A DNA stretch of 64,000 nucleotides from Lysobacter gummosus (lineage in GTDB: Bacteria; Pseudomonadota; Gammaproteobacteria; Xanthomonadales; Xanthomonadaceae). The position numbers and the translations under genes are program-made. Below, piece after piece: positions 38,683 to 47,517 of the stretch. The DNA lies in the NCBI RefSeq assembly GCF_001442805.1, contig NZ_CP011131.1:1-64000 (forward strand), in the 5' to 3' direction. The notes under the pieces are model-generated. The model was not told the origin of the DNA. It ran no database searches and saw nothing but the letters and a program-made list of their open reading frames with translations. Numbering within the stretch: the first letter of the stretch is position 1; each line of letters opens with the position of its first letter.

Positions 38683-40047
38683 ATGGACGCCAGGATCATG
38701 CGCGCCGCTCACGCACCGCTTTACCTCGCCCTCGCCCTCGCGCTGGCCCTGAGCGCGCCCGCGCGCGCGGCCGACGACGGCGGCGAGGCCATCGAACAAC
38801 AGCGCGCGCAGTTCAAATCGCTGCACCAGCGCATGCTCGACATGAGCCGCGAGCTGGACGCGCAGAAGGCCGAAATCCAGCAACTGCGCGATCAGCTCGG
38901 CGACCTGCAACTGACCCAGCGTGGCCGCGGCCTGTCCGCGCCGGACGGTCCGCAGCAGGAACTGGTCGGCCAGGACGCGCGCGACGTCGCCGAACAGGCC
39001 AAGCGCAAGGCCGCCGCCACCGCGGCCAGCGACCAGGATCGCGACGCGCCGGTGCAGGTCGGCCAGACCCAGCGCGCCGAGGACGCGCAACGCCGCGAGC
39101 AGGAAAAAGCCCTGGTGGTGCGCGAACACGCGCCCTTGTTCGAGCGCAAGTTCACCCTCGATACCGGCCTGAGCTACAGCTACTACGACCGCCGCCAACT
39201 CGCGCTCAGCGGCTTTCTGGCCCTGGACGCGATCTTCCTGGGCAGCATCAACCTCGATCAGACCAAGGCCAGCGTCGCCACCTTCGAACTCAGCGGCCGC
39301 TACGGCCTCACCGACCGCATCAGCGTCGAAGCCAGCCTGCCGTACGTGTACCGCGACTCGCGCTTCGTCAGCGGCGGCGCCGGCGGCGCGTCCAGCGTGG
39401 TCAGCGAAGTGCGCATGCGTTCGCAGGGCGTGGGCGACGCCAGCGTCGCGGCGTACTACCAGTGGGTGAAGGAATCGCAGCGCTGGCCCGACATCGTCAC
39501 CAGCCTGCGCGTGCGCGCGCCTACCGGACGCGATCCGTTCGGCCTGAAGCTGATCCAGCCCGACGGCGACAACAACAACCTCAACATCCCCGAGAACCTG
39601 CCGACCGGCTCGGGCGTGTGGGCGGCGACGGTCAACGTCTCGGCGCTGCGCACCTACGATCCGGTGATCCTGTTCGGCAACGTCGGCTACACCTACAACC
39701 AGCCGACGAACTTCGGCGACATCTCGCCAGTGGCCGAGCAGATCTCGCCGGCGCGGGTCGAACTGGGCAACGCGATCCAGCTCAGCGGCGGCCTGGCCAT
39801 CGCGCTGAACGATCGCTCGGCGGTGAGCTTCTCGGTCGCCACGTCGGTGACCGGCGCGACCCACATCACCGCGCCGGGCGGCAGCAAGCGCCGCGTCCCG
39901 GGCAGCTCCAGCAATTCGACCACCCTGAACATCGGCGCGAGCTACGTGCTGCCCTCGGGCTGGACCATCAACGGCCAACTGGCCGCCGGCCTCACTCCGG
40001 ACGCGCCGAATTTCGTGTTTTCGATGCGCGGTTCGAAGTCCTTCTGA
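38683..40047 (+). CDS. Outer-membrane beta-barrel channel, FapF-like
   Basis: A 454-residue protein with signal peptide (about 1-29), a coiled coil (about 35-72; SLHQRMLDMSRELDAQKAEI), a charged Ala/Glu/Arg linker to about 145, and a beta-barrel domain starting KFTLDTGLSYSYYDRRQL and ending in a C-terminal Phe (MRGSKSF), the BAM recognition signal. Coiled coil plus C-terminal barrel matches FapF, the trimeric secretion pore for Fap subunits. An alternative ATG lies at 38698. It is the last operon gene; a terminator follows at 40101. Confidence 0.82.
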   Translation: MDARIMRAAHAPLYLALALALALSAPARAADDGGEAIEQQRAQFKSLHQRMLDMSRELDAQKAEIQQLRDQLGDLQLTQRGRGLSAPDGPQQELVGQDARDVAEQAKRKAAATAASDQDRDAPVQVGQTQRAEDAQRREQEKALVVREHAPLFERKFTLDTGLSYSYYDRRQLALSGFLALDAIFLGSINLDQTKASVATFELSGRYGLTDRISVEASLPYVYRDSRFVSGGAGGASSVVSEVRMRSQGVGDASVAAYYQWVKESQRWPDIVTSLRVRAPTGRDPFGLKLIQPDGDNNNLNIPENLPTGSGVWAATVNVSALRTYDPVILFGNVGYTYNQPTNFGDISPVAEQISPARVELGNAIQLSGGLAIALNDRSAVSFSVATSVTGATHITAPGGSKRRVPGSSSNSTTLNIGASYVLPSGWTINGQLAAGLTPDAPNFVFSMRGSKSF

Positions 40048-40100
40048 GCCGCGCGGCGATTCAAGCTTTCAGCGCAACGGCGTCGCACGACGCCCCACGC

Positions 40101-40133
40101 CGGGGCGGAGGCCCGATCTCCGCCCCGTTTTTT
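40101..40133 (+). terminator. Terminator of the fap-like operon
   Basis: A 10-bp stem, CGGGGCGGAG (40101-40110) and CTCCGCCCCG (40118-40127), with a seven-base loop and six Ts. Confidence 0.92.
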
Positions 40134-40279
40134 ATGTGACGCGCGCTTGCAGCGATTTCAATTGCAATTGCGTGGCGCTTCGCCGCGGCGCCAGAATCGC
40201 GCCACTCACGATCGCGATATCGGGAAGCACCGCCGATGAACCATTGGTTTGTTCCTGCATCGGCAGCGTGGGCGCGGTC

Positions 40280-40657
40280 ATGAACCTGCATTGGCGTTTG
40301 TTCGTTCCGACCAAGACCGAACCGGCGGCGCGCAAGCTCGCGGCGAGGCATTTCCGCCGCGCCCAGGTCGAAGTGTCTGCGTTGACGGTCGCGCCGTACG
40401 AAAAGGGCGGCTACAAGATCCAGGCGCGCAGAGAGCACGCGACCGCATCGTGGTCCGACAGCGTGGTGGCGGCGATCGCCCTGGCCCAGCGCACCGGTCT
40501 TGGCTGGAGCCTCAATGGCCTGATCATCGATGAGCTGGCGCTGTGGAGCACACAGGCTTCGACCCCGGGCATCGATGCGATCGAAGTGGTCGTGCACCGG
40601 ATCGAACCGGCGAGGACGGAGGCCGCGGACGAACCGGGCGACCCGGCGACGGCTTAA
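40280..40657 (+). CDS. Hypothetical protein
   Basis: A 125-residue soluble protein, MNLHWRLFVPTKTEPAARKLAARHFRRAQVEVSAL..., with no signal peptide or recognised domain; alternating strands and one helix (SDSVVAAIALAQRTG) suggest a small alpha/beta fold. The frame is open back to 40136 but the upstream part has poor composition. It lies between the fap-like operon terminator and the activator gene, and its end overlaps the activator's end by 4 bp. Confidence 0.65.
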   Translation: MNLHWRLFVPTKTEPAARKLAARHFRRAQVEVSALTVAPYEKGGYKIQARREHATASWSDSVVAAIALAQRTGLGWSLNGLIIDELALWSTQASTPGIDAIEVVVHRIEPARTEAADEPGDPATA

Positions 40658-42120
40658 GCCGTGCGCACGGCGTCGTCGTCGATCTCTTCTTCGCCGCCGC
40701 GCATGCCCAGCCGCTGCATCAACCGATACAAGGTCACCCGCGACACGCCCAGCTCGCGCGCCGATTCGCCCAGGCGCCGGCGATTGCGGTGCAAGGCGCG
40801 TTCGATGGCTTCGCGCGTGGCCAGATCGCGGGCTTCTTCCAGGGTCATCGGCACGCCGTCGGCGGCATCGTCGATGTGCAGGTCGGCGGCGGTGATGTAG
40901 CGGCCTTCGGCCATGACCACGGCCTGGCGCACGCGGTTGATCAGTTCGCGCACGTTGCCCGGCCACGGATGCCGGTGCATGGCCTGGCGCGCGCACGGCG
41001 AGAAACCCTTGATGCCGCGCGAGGTTTCCTGCGCATAACGTTGCAGGGCGTGGTCGGCGATCAGGTCGATGTCGCCGCCGCGTTCGCGCAGCGGCGGCTG
41101 TTGCAGGCGCAGCACGCACAGGCGGTGGAACAGGTCGGCGCGGAAGCGGCCGTCGGCGATGGCCTGATCGAGATCGTGATGGGTGGCCGAGACGATGCGC
41201 ACATCCACCGGGATCTGTTCGTGCCCGCCCAGGCGCTCGATCGAGCCTTGCTGCAGGAACCGCAGCAGCGAGGCCTGGCTCTCCATCGGCAGGTCGCCGA
41301 TTTCGTCCAGGAACAAGGTGCCGCCGTTGGCCATCTCGATCCGGCCGAGCTTGCGTTGCTGCGCGCCGGTGAAGGCGCCGCGCTCGTAGCCGAACAATTC
41401 CGACTGCACCAGGTTGTGCGGGATCGCGCCGCAGTTGATGGCGATGAACGGATTGCGGCTGCGATGCGACTGCCGGTGCACGGCCATCGCCGCCAGTTCC
41501 TTGCCGGTGCCGGTCTCGCCGGCGATGAACACCGGCGCGTCGGTGGAGGCGGCCTTGTGCAGGCCGCGGCACAGCGCGCGGATGGCTTCGCTTTCGCCGA
41601 TCATGCCGTCCACGCCGCCGCTGCACAGCACGTCGGCGCTGCCGGCGCCGCAGGCCAGCGCGGCCATGCCGTAGGCGTGGCCGATCACCGTGTGCAGCAC
41701 CGCTTCCGGGCAGGGCAGGGTGACGTAGTCGTAGCAGTAGTCGCGGATCAGCCGGCGCGCGGGTTCGTCGTCGAGCTGGGCCGAGGCGACGCCGGCGATC
41801 CAGCCGGCGTTCTGCGCGGCCAGGGCGGGGCCGAGTTCTTCCAGGTCGCGCGCGTCGAAGCCTTCGCGCAGATCGATCAGCACCGCATGCGGCAGGCGCG
41901 GGCTGGACTGCAGTTGCCGCAGCGCGGCGCGCGCGTCGGGCGCGCGGCGCAGGGTCCAGCCCAGGTTCTGCAGCGGGGCGAGCGCATGCATGCGTCCGGC
42001 GCCGCCGGGACTGAGGTAGATGAGTTCGCGCGCACCGTCGCCGCGCGCGGCAACGACCCGCGCGGACGCAGGATGCGTTGCGGAGCGACTCCCCAAGTCG
42101 CCACGGATGCCGTTGGCCAT
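40654..42120 (-). CDS. Sigma-54-dependent activator, VpsR-like
   Basis: A 488-residue bacterial enhancer-binding protein. The N-terminal receiver-like domain (about 32-150, LIYLSPGG...AVLIDLREG) resembles VpsR-type regulators and lacks a clear full acidic pocket. The AAA+ domain has Walker A GETGTGKE at 201-208, the sigma-54 contact loop GAFTGA at 248-253 and Walker B TLFLDEI at 268-274. A Fis-type helix-turn-helix is at 451-472 (ESARELGVSRVTLYRLMQR). It is convergent with the fap-like operon, which has a sigma-54 promoter, so it is a strong candidate for its activator (inference). Confidence 0.92.
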   Translation of the reverse strand: MANGIRGDLGSRSATHPASARVVAARGDGARELIYLSPGGAGRMHALAPLQNLGWTLRRAPDARAALRQLQSSPRLPHAVLIDLREGFDARDLEELGPALAAQNAGWIAGVASAQLDDEPARRLIRDYCYDYVTLPCPEAVLHTVIGHAYGMAALACGAGSADVLCSGGVDGMIGESEAIRALCRGLHKAASTDAPVFIAGETGTGKELAAMAVHRQSHRSRNPFIAINCGAIPHNLVQSELFGYERGAFTGAQQRKLGRIEMANGGTLFLDEIGDLPMESQASLLRFLQQGSIERLGGHEQIPVDVRIVSATHHDLDQAIADGRFRADLFHRLCVLRLQQPPLRERGGDIDLIADHALQRYAQETSRGIKGFSPCARQAMHRHPWPGNVRELINRVRQAVVMAEGRYITAADLHIDDAADGVPMTLEEARDLATREAIERALHRNRRRLGESARELGVSRVTLYRLMQRLGMRGGEEEIDDDAVRTA

Positions 42121-42152
42121 AGCTGTATTCCCCGCCGGCGCAAGGCGCCTGC

Positions 42153-42169
42153 AATTACCGCAAGTAATT
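42153..42169. promoter_or_regulatory. Palindrome upstream of the activator gene
   Basis: AATTAC-N5-GTAATT, an AT-rich inverted repeat in a GC-rich setting, lies 33-49 bp ahead of the activator's start codon. It could be an operator or part of its promoter. The remaining intergenic stretch to 42523 holds no gene. Confidence 0.45.
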
Positions 42170-42523
42170 ACTCCAACGCAGAGTCCGGCGAAAGGCGGTC
42201 ACCGACGGCCGGTAGGCCGGGCTTGCTGCGTTTATGCGGGCGGCTTGGCGGGGTGCAAGAAACGAGCCACGGAATTGTTTCGATCTAACCGCGGTCACAC
42301 ACAGCATACGGCGAAGAATGTTGGCGAAGACGGGACGCGCGAAAGCACGCGCTGCGACGACATCTTCACCGCAGCGCACGAAGCCCACGGCGCTGCGCGG
42401 CGCTCAGAGCCATGCCCGCGCCGTCCTCGTCGCTGGAACCATGTCGGATATTTACTTCGCGCCCGTCGCGGACATCACCCACGCACCCTCACCGCCGCGC
42501 GAACCACGTCCCAGGCCGGCGGG

Positions 42524-42558
42524 AAAAAAGGCGGCGGAACCGGCCCGGTCCCGCCGCC
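42524..42558 (-). terminator. Terminator of fbp
   Basis: Read on -, a 12-bp stem (GGCGGCGGGACC and GGTTCCGCCGCC, one G-T pair) with a five-base loop is followed by six Ts, directly after the fbp stop. Confidence 0.9.
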
Positions 42559-42564
42559 CGTGGA

Positions 42565-43620
42565 TCACGCCTGCTCGGCGTCGAACTCATGGTGATAGCG
42601 CACCGCGGTCTCGACCTCGGCCTTGCTGCCCAGGAACACCGGCACGCGCATGTGCAGGCCGGTGGGCTGCACTTCCAGCAGGCGCTGGCGGCCGGTGCTG
42701 GCGGCGCCGCCGGCCTGTTCCACCAGGAAACTCATCGGGTTGGCTTCGTACATCAGCCGCAGCTTGCCGCCCTGCGCCTCGCACTTGGCGTCGAGCGGAT
42801 AGCTGAAGATGCCGCCGCGGGTCAGGATGCGGTGCACGTCGGCGACCATCGAGGCCACCCAGCGCATGTTGAAGTCCTTGCCGCGCGGGCCTTCCTTGCC
42901 GGCCAGCAGATCGGTCACGTAGGCCTGCATCGGCGGCTGCCAGTGGCGCTGGTTGGACATGTTGACCGCGAATTCCTTCGTGTCGTCCGGGATCTGCATG
43001 CCGCGCGTGGTCAGCACGAAACTGCCGACTTCGCGATCGAGCGTGAACGCGTGGGTGCCGTTGCCGATGGTCAGCACCAGCATGGTGCTGGGGCCGTAGG
43101 TGGTGTAGCCGGCGCAGACCTGCTCGGTGCCGGGCTGCAGGAAGTCCTTGTCCTGCGCCTGGGTCACGCCTTCGGGCGCGCGCAGCACCGAGAAGATGGT
43201 GCCGACCGAGATGTTGACGTCGATGTTGGACGAACCGTCGAGGGGATCGAACAGCAGCAGGTAGTTGCCGCGCGGGTAGACGTCGGGGATGGGATGCGAG
43301 GTGTCCATTTCCTCCGAGGCCAGGCCGGCGAGGTGGCCGCCCCAGGCGTTGGCTTCCAGCAGGATTTCGTTGCTGAGCACGTCGAGCTTCTTCTGCGCCT
43401 CGCCCTGGATGTTCATGCTGGCCGCGCCGGGCGTGCCGGCATCGCCGAGCACACCGCCCAGGGCGCCCTTGCCGACCGCGATGGAGATCGTCTTGCAGGC
43501 GCGGGCGACGACTTCGATCAGCAGGCGCAGGTCGGGATTGATGCGCCCGGCGCGCTGTTCCTCGATCAGGTAGCGGGTCAGGGAGATGGAGGTGTTGCTG
43601 GGGCTCAGGACGGAGGACAT
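42565..43620 (-). CDS. fbp: Class 1 fructose-1,6-bisphosphatase
   Basis: Hydrolyses fructose 1,6-bisphosphate to fructose 6-phosphate, the committed step of gluconeogenesis. The 351-residue protein has the N-terminal [10 protein letters not shown] segment, the metal site [15 protein letters not shown], the sugar-phosphate region ([15 protein letters not shown]) and the active-site loop [21 protein letters not shown]. Its length is typical for the proteobacterial enzyme. Single gene with its own terminator. Confidence 0.96.
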   Translation of the reverse strand: MSSVLSPSNTSISLTRYLIEEQRAGRINPDLRLLIEVVARACKTISIAVGKGALGGVLGDAGTPGAASMNIQGEAQKKLDVLSNEILLEANAWGGHLAGLASEEMDTSHPIPDVYPRGNYLLLFDPLDGSSNIDVNISVGTIFSVLRAPEGVTQAQDKDFLQPGTEQVCAGYTTYGPSTMLVLTIGNGTHAFTLDREVGSFVLTTRGMQIPDDTKEFAVNMSNQRHWQPPMQAYVTDLLAGKEGPRGKDFNMRWVASMVADVHRILTRGGIFSYPLDAKCEAQGGKLRLMYEANPMSFLVEQAGGAASTGRQRLLEVQPTGLHMRVPVFLGSKAEVETAVRYHHEFDAEQA

Positions 43621-43774
43621 GGGCTCGGGGCAGTGGCGGCGAGGGGCGCCATTGTCGCCGATGCGGGTGACCGGACGCAGACCGCCGGCGCGTGCGCATT
43701 CAGTTTTTGCGCGCTGGATCGGGGTTCGGCGACGGGCAGGGCGGGGCCGGAGCCCGGGTGGCGCGCGGGTTCGC

Positions 43775-44293
43775 TCAGTTCTCCGCCGCCCGCGCGCGTT
43801 CGCTCAGATGGATCGAATCGGCCTCGCGGCGCAGATGCCGCTCGGTCACGCCGAAGGCCTGCGCGACCTCGCGCTGGCTGCGCCCGGCGCGCACCGCGGC
43901 GCGGATGGCGACCCGGCGCAGGCCGACGAACACGCCCCAGGCCGAGGGGATCTCGATGGTGCCGGCGGCGCTGGCGCGGTCGAGCAGGCGCCGGTGGGTG
44001 GCCGGGTCCAGCGGCACTTCGAGCCGGTCCGAACAGGCGAGGCGGTCGCGCGGCAGATACAGCCGGCGCCCGCCGTGGCGCAGCACCAGCCGCAGCATCG
44101 CATCGAACCCGCTCAGGCCGGCGACCTCGGCCGCGACCCAGGGCAGCGAGGCCAGCACGGCCACGCGATGGTCTTCGCAGAACCGGCACAGCGAGTCGAA
44201 GTCGTCCGTGTCCGGCGGCGGCAGTCCGGTGAAGCACGGATGCGCGGCGATGGCGGCGGCGGCGGGGGGCTGCAGACGAAGTTCGGAAGTCAT
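43775..44293 (-). CDS. Mor transcription activator family-like protein
   Basis: A 172-residue protein whose central segment [11 protein letters not shown] and following region ([32 protein letters not shown]) resemble the Mor/C activators of phage Mu: a strand-forming dimer motif plus a helix-turn-helix. No phage genes are nearby, so it is likely a domesticated regulator. The ATG at 44293 gives the best N-terminus; the frame is open to 44479. The target is unknown. Confidence 0.65.
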   Translation of the reverse strand: MTSELRLQPPAAAAIAAHPCFTGLPPPDTDDFDSLCRFCEDHRVAVLASLPWVAAEVAGLSGFDAMLRLVLRHGGRRLYLPRDRLACSDRLEVPLDPATHRRLLDRASAAGTIEIPSAWGVFVGLRRVAIRAAVRAGRSQREVAQAFGVTERHLRREADSIHLSERARAAEN

Positions 44294-44519
44294 GCCCGGC
44301 AGAACGCGGCGCTGCGAGGAACGTGAATGGCGCGACCGCATCCAAGCTTGCATGCACGGACCGACCCGCGCCGGATGCGCGCAAGCAAACGCGCAAGCCG
44401 CGGCAAAGCGCGAGCGAACCGGCATCGGCGCCTGCGCGCGCGGTCCCCATGGCGAAAACGCGGAACCAAGGCGTTTCATCGTCGCGACGCGGCATTCCGC
44501 CGTGCACAGGAGCGCAGCG

Positions 44520-44957
44520 ATGCCTTACACCCTTACTCCGGCCGGCAATGCGCTGGCGATCGCCGAACGCCAATGGGCCGCGGCCGCCAACGTCGCAAGC
44601 GCAGGCGACGACACCCAGCCCACCATCCAGTTCACCGGTTTCTCCTCGTGCATCGGCATCGCCGCGCGCAACAACGACGGCACCGATGTGATCGGCATCC
44701 ATCTGGCGATCGACGCCGCCGACGGCACCCGATTCAGCGGTGGCGACGTCGCCACCGTCATCAACGTGCTGCAAGCCTGGGACTACGATCCGCTGACAAC
44801 GATGGTGATCGGCCAGATCTCGACCTGGCAGGGCACGATTCCGGCGGCCTTCGACCAACTCATCGCCGCGCTCGGCAATCCGCGCCAGTTCGCCTACGGC
44901 GACGGCGTTTACGGCGCCGGCTTGAACGATGCCAATGTGTTGATGCCGACGTTCTGA
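44520..44957 (+). CDS. Hypothetical protein
   Basis: A 145-residue protein, MPYTLTPAGNALAIAERQWAAAANV..., without signal peptide. It has segments TIQFTGFSSCIGIAARNNDG and VIGIHLAIDAADGTRFSGGDV, suggesting a compact beta-rich fold resembling the CheD-like or macro-type pattern of small enzymes, but I do not recognise a family with confidence. An AGGAG ribosome binding site lies 7 bases upstream of the ATG at 44520. It is followed by dinB after 140 bp. Confidence 0.65.
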   Translation: MPYTLTPAGNALAIAERQWAAAANVASAGDDTQPTIQFTGFSSCIGIAARNNDGTDVIGIHLAIDAADGTRFSGGDVATVINVLQAWDYDPLTTMVIGQISTWQGTIPAAFDQLIAALGNPRQFAYGDGVYGAGLNDANVLMPTF

Positions 44958-45097
44958 AGATCGCCCGCGGGTCGCGCTTGTGCGAGTGGATGCCCGCCTG
45001 CGTGCGGTGGCGCGCGCAGAGCATCCGCGGCGCACGTCACTGCAGGCCGACGGCGCGTCCGGGCTACTATGCGCCGTCGCCCCGCCACCAGCGTACC

Positions 45098-46219
45098 GTG
45101 TCCGTTTCCAGCCGCAAGATCCTGCATGTCGATATGGACGCGTTCTACGCGTCGGTCGAACAGCGCGACGATCCGGCGCTGCGCGGGCAACCGGTGGTGG
45201 TGGCCTGGCGCGGCTCGCGGTCGGTGGTGTGCGCGGCCAGTTACGAGGCGCGCAAGTTCGGCGTGCGCTCGGCGATGCCGGCGGTACGCGCCGAGCGCCT
45301 GTGCCCGCATGCGGTGTTCGTGCCGCCGGATTTCGTGCGCTACAAGGCAGCGTCGCGACAGGTGCGTGAGATCTTCGAGCGGCATACCGATCTGATCGAA
45401 CCGCTGTCGCTGGACGAAGCCTATCTGGACGTCACCGCGACCAAGACCGGCCTGCCTTCGGCGACCGCGACCGCGCAAGCCATCCGCGACGCGATCCGCG
45501 AGGAAACCCGGCTGACCGCGTCGGCCGGTGTGGCGCCGAACAAATTCGTGGCCAAGATCGCGTCGGACTGGAACAAGCCCGACGGCCTGTTCGTGGTCAA
45601 GCCGCATCAGGTCGAAGCGTTCCTGGCGCCGTTGCCGGTCGGGCGCCTGCCCGGCGTGGGCAAGGTGATGGAAGCCAAGCTGGCCGAACTGGGCGTGCAG
45701 CGCGTCACCGATCTGCGCGCGCTGGGCGCGTTGGCGCTGGAGCAGCGCTTCGGCCGCTGGGGCCGGCGTCTGCACGAACTGGCCTACGGCATCGACGACC
45801 ACCCGGTCGAGCCGTCGCGACCGACGCTGCAGATTTCCTCCGAAGACACCTTCGAACGCGACCTGCCGTTGAGCGAGGTGGAAGCCGACCTACGCGCGCT
45901 GGCCGCCAAGACCTGGGCCGGTTATCAGCGCGAACTGCAGCGCAATCCCGGGCGGATCGCGCGCACCGTGGTGCTCAAGCTCAAGACCGCGGATTTCCGC
46001 ATTCTCACCCGCAGCCTGACGCCGCCGCACCCGCCGGCCAGCGAAGCCGAACTCGCCGACCTGGCCTGCGGCCTGCGCGCGCGGGTGGAGTTGCCGGCAT
46101 CGACCTTGTATCGGCTGGTCGGCGTGGGCGTATCGGGTTTCGTCGAGGAAGACGAAGCGATCGCGCAGTCGGATCTGTTCGACGGCGGGGCGGTGGATGA
46201 GGTGTTGGAGGGGAGGTGA
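45098..46219 (+). CDS. dinB: DNA polymerase IV
   Basis: A Y-family translesion polymerase. The 373-residue protein has catalytic acidic motifs KILHVDMDAFYASVEQ and LSLDEAYLDVT, the SYEARKFGVRSAMP finger region, helix-hairpin-helix GRLPGVGKVMEAKL and the little-finger domain. The frame is open far upstream, but the GTG at 45098 gives the normal start just before the first catalytic strand. The C-terminus QSDLFDGG resembles a beta-clamp binding motif (QxDLF), which fits polymerase IV and links it to DnaN. Confidence 0.95.
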   Translation: MSVSSRKILHVDMDAFYASVEQRDDPALRGQPVVVAWRGSRSVVCAASYEARKFGVRSAMPAVRAERLCPHAVFVPPDFVRYKAASRQVREIFERHTDLIEPLSLDEAYLDVTATKTGLPSATATAQAIRDAIREETRLTASAGVAPNKFVAKIASDWNKPDGLFVVKPHQVEAFLAPLPVGRLPGVGKVMEAKLAELGVQRVTDLRALGALALEQRFGRWGRRLHELAYGIDDHPVEPSRPTLQISSEDTFERDLPLSEVEADLRALAAKTWAGYQRELQRNPGRIARTVVLKLKTADFRILTRSLTPPHPPASEAELADLACGLRARVELPASTLYRLVGVGVSGFVEEDEAIAQSDLFDGGAVDEVLEGR

Positions 46220-46243
46220 GGGGATGCGGTGCGAGACTTTTGC

Positions 46244-46303
46244 GCCATCGCCATCGCCATCGCCATCGCCATCGCCATCGCCATCGCCATCGCCATCGCC
46301 ATC
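46244..46303. repeat. Hexanucleotide microsatellite, ten copies of GCCATC
   Basis: Ten uninterrupted GCCATC units (60 bp) lie 24 bp after the dinB stop. All frames read as dipeptide repeats, so the open frames here are artefacts. Confidence 0.97.
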
Positions 46304-46310
46304 GCCCAGA

Positions 46311-46503
46311 CCGTCATTCCCGCGAAGGCCGGAATCCAGAGCCTTAAGCGCCATCTCCCCAGACCGTCATTCCCGCGAAGCAGGGAATCCAGAGCCTTTA
46401 GCGCCATCCTTCCAATCCGTCATTCCCGCGAACGCGGGAATCCAGCGACTTTCGTGCAGGTCACGGCAAAGACACTGGATTCCCGCGTTCGCGGGAATGA
46501 CGG
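46311..46503. repeat. Four ATTCCCGCG-type repeats
   Basis: Elements beginning CCGTCATTCCCGCGAA occur at about 46311, 46364 and 46417 in the same orientation, and an inverted copy ends at 46503 (GGGAATGACGG). The third and fourth share the core ATTCCCGCGAACGCGGGAAT with the pair at 14.0 kb; the first two have altered cores (AAGGCCGG, AAGCAGGG). They fill the dinB-GNAT gap together with two tandem arrays. Confidence 0.9.
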
Positions 46504-46535
46504 TAGGTAAGAATGCGTAGCGCTGAGTAAACGGC

Positions 46536-46591
46536 GCGAAATACGAAGTGCGAAATACGAAGTGCGAAATACGAAGTGCGAAATACGAAGT
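46536..46591. repeat. 14-bp tandem repeat, four copies
   Basis: Four exact copies of GCGAAATACGAAGT, followed by degenerate GCGAAGTG units and about three GGATTGC units to about 46622. The base composition is more AT-rich than the surroundings. No gene is seen up to 46727. Confidence 0.93.
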
Positions 46592-46727
46592 GCGAAGTGT
46601 GGATTGCGGATTGCGGATTGCGAAGTGAGAATACGAAGCGTGAAGTGAGGAGCGAGGAATACGAGCTACGCAATACATCCTGAAAAAAATCCAACTCCAC
46701 CTTCCCACTCCATTACGCACCCCAACA

Positions 46728-47261
46728 TCACCCAGCCACCACCTCACTCTCCGTCCGCACCACATACTTGACCGCCTCCACCCGCACCGCGCGCAGCGGC
46801 GCATCCAACTCGCGCGCCGCCTCGCTCCAGGCCGGCGACTGGCATTGCAGATTCAAACAACCAAAACGCTGCGCCGCGTCCAAGGCATGCCGCAGCAACT
46901 CGGTCTCCACGCCACGCCCGCGCCAGGCCGAGCGCAGGTAGGGATCGTCCAACTGCAGGCAATACGCGCGCTCCAACATCGAAAACCCGGCGGTCGCGCT
47001 GGCGTAGCCGATCACCTCGCCATCGACCTCGGCCAGCCAGGCCCAGGCGCCGAACGGCGGCTCGAACAGGACTTCCATCAACTCCAGCGCATCCGTGCGC
47101 GGCGGGCCGTAGGGACGGCGCTCCAGCGCGCGGCTGTCGGCATGCTCATCGCACAGCGCGATCAGCGTGGGCGCATCGGCGGGCAGCACCGGGCGCACGG
47201 TCAGGACGACGGATCCGCGCTCGGCGGGAGCGCTTGGGGTCGCGGCAAGCTGGGATTTCAT
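46728..47261 (-). CDS. GNAT family N-acetyltransferase
   Basis: A 177-residue protein with the GNAT fold: acceptor-side region (LTVRPVLPADAPTLIALCDEHA), core strand (AWLAEVDGEVIGYASA), and the acetyl-CoA loop in YLRSAWRGRGVETELLRHALDAAQ. Start ATG at 47261 (MKSQLAATPS) is chosen; the longer frame adds an arginine-rich shadow. The substrate is unknown. It is divergent from the response regulator gene. Confidence 0.85.
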   Translation of the reverse strand: MKSQLAATPSAPAERGSVVLTVRPVLPADAPTLIALCDEHADSRALERRPYGPPRTDALELMEVLFEPPFGAWAWLAEVDGEVIGYASATAGFSMLERAYCLQLDDPYLRSAWRGRGVETELLRHALDAAQRFGCLNLQCQSPAWSEAARELDAPLRAVRVEAVKYVVRTESEVVAG

Positions 47262-47446
47262 CGCGGGGTTCCGGTTTAGGGGGACGGAGGGGACATCGCG
47301 GCCGGGTGCGGCCATTGCCTGAACCGCCGCGCGCCGTGGCGGCCGCGACGGGCGTAGCATCCTCGCCAACGGTGTCTGCAACAAAGCGCGGGCAGCGGAC
47401 ATGACGGGGCGCCACGGGAAGTCAGAGCGGATCGTGCGCGCCGGCG

Positions 47447-47463
47447 TTTAAGAAGTTTTTAAT
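47447..47463 (+). promoter_or_regulatory. PmrA-like direct-repeat box
   Basis: TTTAAG-N5-TTTAAT matches the PmrA/BasR consensus YTTAAK-N5-YTTAAK at every fixed position. It lies 54 bp ahead of the response regulator start, where an autoregulatory site is expected. It also contains a weaker match to the PhoP box. Confidence 0.6.
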
Positions 47464-47517
47464 CGTGCCGGCGCAGCCTGAGTCCTGGCGATGCGGCCAA
47501 ATGACGCAAGACGAGGC

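Noticed and set aside
46197..46520. Frames reading Ser-Pro or Ile-Ala dipeptide repeats
   Set aside because: They are translations of the GCCATC microsatellite and intergenic repeats.
46536..46591. 14-bp tandem repeat considered as iterons of an origin or CRISPR
   Set aside because: Head-to-tail without spacers and no replication or cas gene nearby.
47445..47461. PhoP box reading (GTTTA-N5-TTTTA) of the direct repeat
   Set aside because: One mismatch in each half, while the overlapping PmrA-type reading is exact and the kinase looks QseC/TctE-like, not PhoQ-like.
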